Origin: Candidatus Schekmanbacteria bacterium | Lineage (GTDB): Bacteria > SZUA-182 | NCBI GenBank assembly: GCA_016235675.1 | Contig: JACRJN010000098.1 | Location: 1-55,656 of the forward strand | DNA length: 55,656 nucleotides | Direction of reading: 5' to 3' | Shown: piece after piece, positions 50,228-55,656 of the stretch | Layout of the letters: the number at the start of each line of letters is the position of its first letter | How positions within the stretch are numbered: the stretch's first letter is position 1 | Notes under the pieces: model-generated | Databases searched by the model: none | What the model was told of the DNA's origin: nothing | Seen by the model: only the letters and a program-made list of their open reading frames with translations | Position numbers and translations under genes: made by a program

Positions 50228-51772
50228 ATGTTCGACGCCAACATGCTTCCTTTCTGGGCGGTTTTGCTGCCCGTTTTTTCTACTATAGCCATACCCTTTT
50301 TAAGTGATAAAAATCGGCATTATTATACCAGCCTGGTTACCTTCATTACGCTGATTATCGTTTCCAGTATGTACCATTTTATTCTTCAGGGGCAGCAATT
50401 ACAGCAGGTAATCACTACCGGTCTGGGGTTTAATTTTATCTTCCGGGTGGATGCTCTCGGTTTTTTGGTGGGCATTATCTCCATCATCCTTTGGTTTCTC
50501 GCGGCTATTTACGGCGTCGAGTATTTGCGGGACACCCATTCTTTGGGTCGCTACAACATGTTTTCCCTCTTTTCCCTAAGCGGCATGTTGGGAGTAGTTT
50601 TCACCGGCAACCTTTTTTCTCTATACATCTTTTTCGAATTATTGAGCATCGGTTCGGCCATCCTGGTGTTTCATGAAGAGACGCCGGAGGCGATGCGGGC
50701 CGGATTTAAATATCTGTTTTTGGGGATTTCCGGCGGGTTAGTGCTTTTGTTTGCCATTATTGCAACTTATCAAATCACCGGACACGGCGATTTAAATACT
50801 TTGGGTGTTGGATTAAAGGAAAGCCGCTGGCTGCCCTACATCTTTTGGGGATACATCATCGGCTTCGGGGTAAAGGCGGGGATGGTACCGGTTCATATAT
50901 GGTTACCGTCGGCACATCCGGTAGCCCCCTCGCCTGCCAGCGCTTTGCTTTCCGGGATTATGATCAAAGCCGGGGCGTACGGAATTTTCCGCACCGTATA
51001 CAGCATCGTGGGTAGCGAAAGCATTATCGGTTTACATTCCAATCTGACATTGATTCTGCTGATTTTATCTTTGATTACTATCTTTCTCGGCTCGGCGGTG
51101 GCGATAACTCAGGTGGAAATAAAACGTATGCTGGCCTATTCCAGCATTTCCCAGATTGGGTATGTGATTATGGGAATAGCCCTCATTTCCCATAAGGCAA
51201 TGATGGGAAGTCTGATGCACATTTTCGGCCACGCTTTGATGAAAGGTGCGCTGTTCCTTTGCGCCGGGGCAATCATACATCAAACCGGCCTGCGGCAGAT
51301 CAAAGATTTAAGAGGATTGGGGCAGCGTATGCCTTTGACCATGACGGTTTTTACCATCGGCGCTCTTTCCATGATCGGCATCCCACCCATGGTGGGGTTT
51401 GTCAGCAAATGGTACCTGGCTTTGGGGGCGCTGGACGTGATGGATAAACACATTTATTGGCCGGGTTGGGGGGTAATCTCTCTGGTGATGTTGCTGATAA
51501 GCAGCCTGTTAAATTTGATTTATTACGGCCCGATTATTATCGGCGCCTGGTTTTCGCCCCAATCGGAAACAACCGCTCATAGCACCGGCCACGGCAATCC
51601 CCATCACAGCAGCGGTCAGGAGATTGCAGGGGCGGCGCGTACCACCGACGATCCCAATTTATGGATGATGCTGCCCTTGATTGTTCTGGGCTTTTCAGTT
51701 TTATTCTTCGGGATTTTTCCGGGATTCCCCCTGGATTTAGCGGGAATGGTCAGTAAGGTGTTTTTGCCGTGA
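50228..51772 (+). CDS. Third antiporter-like subunit (NuoN/M family)
   Basis: A 514-residue, ~14-TM protein with Glu137 (FFELLSIG), the TM7 Lys in GFGVKAGMVPVHIWLPSAH, and TM8 Lys247 (IMIKAGAYGIFR). VEIKRMLAYSSISQIGY is the family signature. A His/Gly/Ser-rich hydrophilic loop (SETTAHSTGHGNPHHSSG) precedes the last TM. AGAGGAG provides a strong Shine-Dalgarno. It is separated from its neighbours by dispersed hairpins. Confidence 0.9.
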   Translation: MFDANMLPFWAVLLPVFSTIAIPFLSDKNRHYYTSLVTFITLIIVSSMYHFILQGQQLQQVITTGLGFNFIFRVDALGFLVGIISIILWFLAAIYGVEYLRDTHSLGRYNMFSLFSLSGMLGVVFTGNLFSLYIFFELLSIGSAILVFHEETPEAMRAGFKYLFLGISGGLVLLFAIIATYQITGHGDLNTLGVGLKESRWLPYIFWGYIIGFGVKAGMVPVHIWLPSAHPVAPSPASALLSGIMIKAGAYGIFRTVYSIVGSESIIGLHSNLTLILLILSLITIFLGSAVAITQVEIKRMLAYSSISQIGYVIMGIALISHKAMMGSLMHIFGHALMKGALFLCAGAIIHQTGLRQIKDLRGLGQRMPLTMTVFTIGALSMIGIPPMVGFVSKWYLALGALDVMDKHIYWPGWGVISLVMLLISSLLNLIYYGPIIIGAWFSPQSETTAHSTGHGNPHHSSGQEIAGAARTTDDPNLWMMLPLIVLGFSVLFFGIFPGFPLDLAGMVSKVFLP

Positions 51773-51807
51773 TCTGTTTTTGCTTTTCATGGTCTTTCAC
51801 CTGGAAG

Positions 51808-51885
51808 GGTAGCGCAGGGCTTTAGCCCTGCATCCGGTAGCACAGGCATCTTGCCTGTGACATGTGCTTCCAGCCTGTGCTTACC
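51808..51885. repeat. GCAGGGCTTTAGCCCTGC and GGTAGCACAGGC hairpins
   Basis: A GCAGGGCTTTAGCCCTGC hairpin and a GGTAGCACAGGCATCTTGCC...CAGCCTGTGCTTACC element (51836-51885), between the third subunit and the small membrane protein. Confidence 0.85.
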
Positions 51886-51903
51886 AAATACAGGGGTTTT
51901 TTT

Positions 51904-52416
51904 ATGAAAAGGCTTGTCTTTTTCTTTATATTTATTTGTCTGGTTCAGCTTGTCTTAAGTTACGGTTCGGCAACAACTCAACCCACTGTTGAAGAGGGAC
52001 ACATGATCGAAGAATTGGCGACCGAACGAACCGTCGTCCCAAAACCCGCTGAAGAAATACATGAGCCGGCGGAAGACTCTGAGGGAAATCATGCCACGCC
52101 GTATATCTATTATCTTAACTGGGGCTTTCTGGGGTTCACCTTTATCGCCGCCTGCTTTTATTGCCTCTGGGTTTACGAAAAAGGGCGACCTAAAAATGAA
52201 GGGCAGGGCTTGCCCGCTTTGTTTATCATCCTGGTGATTGCAATGTATACGCTGAATCAAATGCCGGAAGTACAGCGCCATTTCGATCTGGCCAAGCATA
52301 GCTTTGTAGACGGTTATCATGAATCAACGACGATCGCTTTTTTCAAATTTTTTTATAAGATGGCTTTGGGCGTTTTCCTGATGATTTACGGCTTGATTGG
52401 CCGGGAGCATCATTGA
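51904..52416 (+). CDS. Small membrane protein of the antiporter operon (170 aa)
   Basis: I do not recognise this family. Start at ATG 51904 with AGGGG 8 nt upstream; the frame from 51862 passes through a hairpin repeat. An N-terminal signal peptide or TM (1 to about 20) is followed by an acidic periplasmic stretch (about 25-65, Glu/Pro-rich) and then three hydrophobic segments (about 70-92, 100-115, 145-165). It ends GREHH. Position between two antiporter-like subunits suggests an accessory or assembly role in the same complex. Confidence 0.75.
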   Translation: MKRLVFFFIFICLVQLVLSYGSATTQPTVEEGHMIEELATERTVVPKPAEEIHEPAEDSEGNHATPYIYYLNWGFLGFTFIAACFYCLWVYEKGRPKNEGQGLPALFIILVIAMYTLNQMPEVQRHFDLAKHSFVDGYHESTTIAFFKFFYKMALGVFLMIYGLIGREHH

Positions 52417-52465
52417 AAAGATTTATTTACCACGGAAAACACGGAATTGTAGAAACAGGGATTAT

Positions 52466-52588
52466 ATCGTTTTCTAGTTGTCATTCCCGAATGGTGTTAT
52501 CGGGAATCTGATTTTAACTGTTTGAAAAACCAGATTCCCGATTAAGGCGTTCGGGAATGACAGTTTGCCATATCAACTAGAAAACGAT
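52466..52588. repeat. Nested palindrome before the last antiporter subunit
   Basis: A perfect 15-bp outer inverted repeat, ATCGTTTTCTAGTTG (52466-52480) and CAACTAGAAAACGAT (52574-52588), encloses a GTCATTCCCGAATGG...GGCGTTCGGGAATGAC element (52480-52561). The element creates a spurious upstream extension of the next reading frame. Confidence 0.92.
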
Positions 52589-52606
52589 AGTAAAATAGGA
52601 CTTGCC

Positions 52607-55495
52607 ATGGTAATAAAAAAATATTGGGCATTGGGGTTGGCGATATTCCTGTTTTTTATTTTTATTGCCGGAAATGTCGGTTACTTACAGAGGGAATCCC
52701 ATGCCTCTGCGGTTGCCGCCGTTGAACAAAGCGCTCATAATGAACATGGCAACTATCCGATTACCGCCCAATCTCATAGCAATCCACACGAGAGCCTGCC
52801 CCAACTGATAACGCCGCAAATCAGCCCGCAATCCCGGTTACCTCTCGGGCTAATCTGCTTGCCTTTGATCGGCTCTGTATTGATTTTAATTTTCAGTTCT
52901 TCGCAACGGGCAAGGAATATCATCAGCGTAAGTACTGCCGTCATCTCCTTCCTGATTATCATCGCCATGTTTGACCCGGTAGTGAGGGGGATAACGGTAA
53001 ATGGCGAATTATATAAGGGACTGTTCTGCACCCTGCCCTTATTCCGCGGGTTCGACGCCACCTTCAAAGTCGACCCGGCGGCATTGCTGATCGCCGGGGC
53101 TACGGTTTTTCTCTGGATACTGTCCACTATCCACGCCATATCCTACATGACTATCGAGGAAAAACGGGTACGCTACGAAACCTTTGTCCTGGCAAGTCTG
53201 GCGATGAATCTAGGGGTCTTGATGGCCGGGGATTTTCTCACCCTGTTTTTCTTTTTCGAAGGGATGGTCATCTTTCCCTATTCCCTGATCGCCCACAAAG
53301 AGGACAAAGGGGCGCTGTACGGCGCCAATATGTATCTCTATCTGGGAGTGGCTACTTCGCTGTGCCTGTTTTTCGGCATCATGCTTCTGCACCATTTTAC
53401 CGGCAGTATCAGCATCCGTCCGCTGGCGGTGGAAATCAACGCCAATGTTCCCGCAACATTAAAGTATGTACTGGCCGCTTTAATGATTGCCGGATTCGGC
53501 GGAAAAGCGGGCTTGTTTTTCGAACATATCTGGCTGCCGCAAGCTCACCCGGTGGCGCCTACTCCCGCAAGCTGCCTGCTCTCCGGCGCCATGATCAAGG
53601 CCGGGGCTTACGGTATTTTCCGGGTAGCCAATATGATCTTCATCCCCCCTGATTGGGGTGCAACCCTGGAGTGGCTGACGGTACGGCATGTTGGCTATGC
53701 CTTGATCTGGATGGGTGTGATTACCATGTTCTTCGGAGTGCTGAACGCCCTGATTTCCGGCAATTCCAAGCGGATGCTGGCCTACCATAGCGTCAGTCAG
53801 ATGGGTTACATTGTTCTGGGTATCGGCTGCGCCGCCTATTTAGGGGCTGATGGAGCGATGGGACTGGCCGGGGCGCTATACCATATCGTCAATCACGCCC
53901 TGTTCAAAGCCAGCCTCTTTTTGACAGTCGGTGCGGTGTATTATCGCACCCATGAACTGGATATGTATAAGCTGGGCGGGTTGTGGCGCAATCTTCCTTT
54001 CACCTGTGTGGCCATGTTTATCGCCGCCTGCGGGATTGCCGGGATTCCCGGTTTTAACGGATTTGCCAGCAAGACCTTGCTGCATCATTCCATCCTGGAG
54101 GCATACGAGCACTCAGCCCATTATTCCGCCGACGGCCTGCCCGATTTCAAGCTTAGGATCGCCGAGATTCTCTTTATGATCACCGCCGGGGGTACCTTTG
54201 CCTCCAATATGAAGCTCTGGGTTTTCGATTTCCTGGGAGAGCGTCCGGAAAAATACAAGGATGTGCAGCCTGAACCGTTATCCATGAAAATCGCCCTGGG
54301 ACTGGTTTCCGTGGCCATTCTCTTTATCGGGCTTAATCCCAACTGGATGCTGGAAAACCTGATTGGCCCAGCTTTGGCCTATTTCCATTTCAACCCCGCC
54401 TCCCATCCTTATCATATTTTGTATAACGTTCATGCACCGCTGGGGATGCGTTCGATTATCCCCATCCTCTATAACCCGATCAGCGGTCTGTTTTTCTCCG
54501 ATACCGAGGTAGTGCATAATTTGCTGGGTGCCGGGGATGCGGTAATCTTTGGCGGTACCATTTTTATTTTCGGCTTGCGGTTAGGCTGGTTCCACAGTAT
54601 GGTACCGGCCTGGCTGACCGTAGGGTATTATTATAATATTGCCTATCAAACCTTGAAGCGTTCTTGTCATACCGTTTTTGCTAAACTCGATGCAGCTTAT
54701 AATGATCTGGTAGAGTCGATTATTTTGGGACGCAACATTTCCACGGTTTTATTAAAATCTAAAGTCGACCCGGAATTATGGGATTTGATCGGCAAGCTGG
54801 AGGAAAAATTCAGCGAGGCAGTTAATAGTGTTATTTATGGGCAGAACGTACTGGCAGTAATTCGACAAGCGAACACCCAGGAAAAAATTCTTAATGAGAG
54901 TGAAAAACAGGTTTGGGATGAATTAAAAATACTGAGTGAAAAACAGGTTTGGGATGAATTAAAAATATTGGAGGATAAATACGGCCATGTATTTGATCGC
55001 GCCATATTCGGACATGGGACAAGAGCCTTGCTTAAAGACCATGAGCAAGAAAAAGTAATTTGGCAGGAACTCAGACGCCTGGAAGACAAATACGGTGCGA
55101 TTTTCGACAAGATGATTCTTCATAAAAACTTACAGCATTTGGTGGAAGAACATCAACAACCGGCCAAAGCAAAATCGGATTTTACCCGCCTTTGGGAGCG
55201 TTTCAGTGACTTTGACCAGTTAAAATACGACACCAAATTAGATGTAGCGCTCTTCGGTAATACCAATCCCGAGGCCGAACCCGAGGAAAACTGGTTTGGC
55301 CGGTTCTGCCGTCGTGTCAGCAGCATTCATACCGGAGACGTCAGTCACTACGTCAGTTGGATTGTGATAGTGTTAGTTGTGGTGATTACTGTTTTAGTAG
55401 GGAAACTCTATATATCGTCTCTGCTGGGCATAATCTTGCTGGTCAGCGTAATTCTTTTTCTGATAGTTCTGGCATCGCTTTTGGCGCACTCGTGA
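52607..55495 (+). CDS. Fourth antiporter-like subunit with repeat-bearing C-terminal extension
   Basis: A 962-residue protein. The start at ATG 52607 has AGGA 7 nt upstream; an earlier TTG (52565) lies in the repeat. After an N-terminal TM and a His-containing loop, residues about 75-690 form a NuoL/M-like antiporter with Glu218 (FFFEGMV), Lys300 (GFGGKAGLFFEHIWLPQAH), Lys331 (AMIKAGAYGIFR) and NSKRMLAYHSVSQMGY. Residues about 694-890 form a soluble region of roughly 37-residue repeats starting at 694, 731, 788 and 825 with pattern LExKYxxxFDxxIxGxNxxxLL, and a weaker one at 872. Two TM helices close the protein. A 36-bp tandem duplication sits at 54898-54969. The extension is not part of any antiporter family I know. 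Confidence 0.9.
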   Translation: MVIKKYWALGLAIFLFFIFIAGNVGYLQRESHASAVAAVEQSAHNEHGNYPITAQSHSNPHESLPQLITPQISPQSRLPLGLICLPLIGSVLILIFSSSQRARNIISVSTAVISFLIIIAMFDPVVRGITVNGELYKGLFCTLPLFRGFDATFKVDPAALLIAGATVFLWILSTIHAISYMTIEEKRVRYETFVLASLAMNLGVLMAGDFLTLFFFFEGMVIFPYSLIAHKEDKGALYGANMYLYLGVATSLCLFFGIMLLHHFTGSISIRPLAVEINANVPATLKYVLAALMIAGFGGKAGLFFEHIWLPQAHPVAPTPASCLLSGAMIKAGAYGIFRVANMIFIPPDWGATLEWLTVRHVGYALIWMGVITMFFGVLNALISGNSKRMLAYHSVSQMGYIVLGIGCAAYLGADGAMGLAGALYHIVNHALFKASLFLTVGAVYYRTHELDMYKLGGLWRNLPFTCVAMFIAACGIAGIPGFNGFASKTLLHHSILEAYEHSAHYSADGLPDFKLRIAEILFMITAGGTFASNMKLWVFDFLGERPEKYKDVQPEPLSMKIALGLVSVAILFIGLNPNWMLENLIGPALAYFHFNPASHPYHILYNVHAPLGMRSIIPILYNPISGLFFSDTEVVHNLLGAGDAVIFGGTIFIFGLRLGWFHSMVPAWLTVGYYYNIAYQTLKRSCHTVFAKLDAAYNDLVESIILGRNISTVLLKSKVDPELWDLIGKLEEKFSEAVNSVIYGQNVLAVIRQANTQEKILNESEKQVWDELKILSEKQVWDELKILEDKYGHVFDRAIFGHGTRALLKDHEQEKVIWQELRRLEDKYGAIFDKMILHKNLQHLVEEHQQPAKAKSDFTRLWERFSDFDQLKYDTKLDVALFGNTNPEAEPEENWFGRFCRRVSSIHTGDVSHYVSWIVIVLVVVITVLVGKLYISSLLGIILLVSVILFLIVLASLLAHS
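54898..54969 (+). repeat. 36-bp tandem duplication in coding sequence
   Basis: Two adjacent 36-bp units (54898-54933 and 54934-54969) differ at one base and encode SEKQVWDELKIL twice, in frame. The near-identity implies a recent duplication in the C-terminal extension. Confidence 0.92.
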
Positions 55496-55656
55496 TACTA
55501 ATCCCCTACCCCGGACAAGCCGGAACCAAAAGAAAAATACAATTGACCACTGAAACACGGAATGATGGAAACACAGAAAAAACCAAAATTAATTCTAATA
55601 ATTCCGTGTTTCCGTTCTTCTGTGTTCCTGTGGTTAAAAAGTTTTACATTTTTGCA
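55496..55656. repeat. ACACGGAA-type repeat at the right edge
   Basis: CCCCGGACAAGCCGGAACC (about 55506) is followed by ACCACTGAAACACGGAATG and its counterpart ATTCCGTGTTTCCGTTCTTC, ending GTGTTCCTGTGG. It is the same family as 43266-43410. No gene begins before the window ends. Confidence 0.75.

Noticed and set aside
52565-52606. Upstream TTG start for the last antiporter subunit
   Set aside because: It lies in a nested palindrome; the ATG at 52607 has a well-spaced AGGA and begins directly before the N-terminal TM helix.
43706-55495. Complete membrane-bound hydrogenase or complex I
   Set aside because: No large/small hydrogenase subunit, ferredoxin-like subunit or NuoB/C/D/I homolog is present in the window.

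Overview
The window reads as a chromosomal segment of an uncultured Gram-negative bacterium. Outer-membrane and periplasmic hallmarks support this: a Wza-type polysaccharide export protein, a TonB-dependent receptor, lipobox lipoproteins and an exosortase. I cannot place the phylum from sequence alone. The mixture (exosortase locus, Mbh/Mrp-type antiporter modules, very many small dispersed palindromes) would fit a deep-branching candidate lineage, but that is inference. No rRNA, tRNA, CRISPR array, transposase or prophage gene was seen.

Layout. (1) 1-5.6 kb: the edge of a DUF559 gene, a secreted ankyrin-repeat protein (minus strand), an alpha/beta hydrolase, then a tight plus-strand trio (small basic protein, LOG/TIGR00725-like protein, RadC). 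(2) 5.6-27.0 kb: everything is on the minus strand. Read in the direction of transcription, from 27.0 kb downwards, it is an exosortase-linked exopolysaccharide locus: Wza-like export protein, Wzz/GNVR chain-length protein, EpsG/CpsD-like ATPase, exosortase, EpsI-domain protein, PpiC lipoprotein, AP-superfamily hydrolase, APS kinase, a second AP hydrolase overlapping a sulfotransferase, O-antigen-ligase-like protein, and two further AP hydrolases. A zinc-ribbon protein, a GT4 glycosyltransferase, a small protein and the S-adenosylmethionine-cycle pair metK-ahcY follow. (3) 27.7-31.9 kb: a solitary NACHT-type STAND NTPase and a TonB-dependent receptor, both on the minus strand. (4) 32.2-43.2 kb, plus strand: a KAS III-like/ThDP-enzyme pair with ATGA overlap, a STAS protein, a lipoprotein, then an exosortase-type amidotransferase (AsnB-like), GT4, a PTPS-related membrane protein and GT2. 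This is probably a second polysaccharide block. (5) 43.4-55.5 kb, plus strand: a long antiporter operon whose first eight genes follow the mbhA-H order (MrpE, F, G, MbhD, MbhE, MrpB, MrpC, MrpD). It continues with three more NuoL/M/N-like proteins and a small membrane protein. The last subunit carries an unusual repeat-bearing soluble tail. No hydrogenase or Nuo redox subunit is present before the window ends.

How the genes work together. The exosortase block should make, sulfate (APS kinase gives PAPS for the sulfotransferase), polymerise and export a glycan. Four apparently intact AP-superfamily phosphohydrolases are interspersed in it, and their substrate is unknown. Two of them and the APS kinase share an acidic C-terminal tail ending in LGYL or LGYM. 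MetK and AhcY supply and recycle the methyl-donor cycle. The antiporter operon provides four ion-translocating subunits.

The most striking non-coding feature is that most of the longer gaps, including gaps inside the antiporter operon, hold short inverted-repeat elements of at least ten families. Many are nested inside one another like Russian dolls, and some supply stop codons or the ends of genes.
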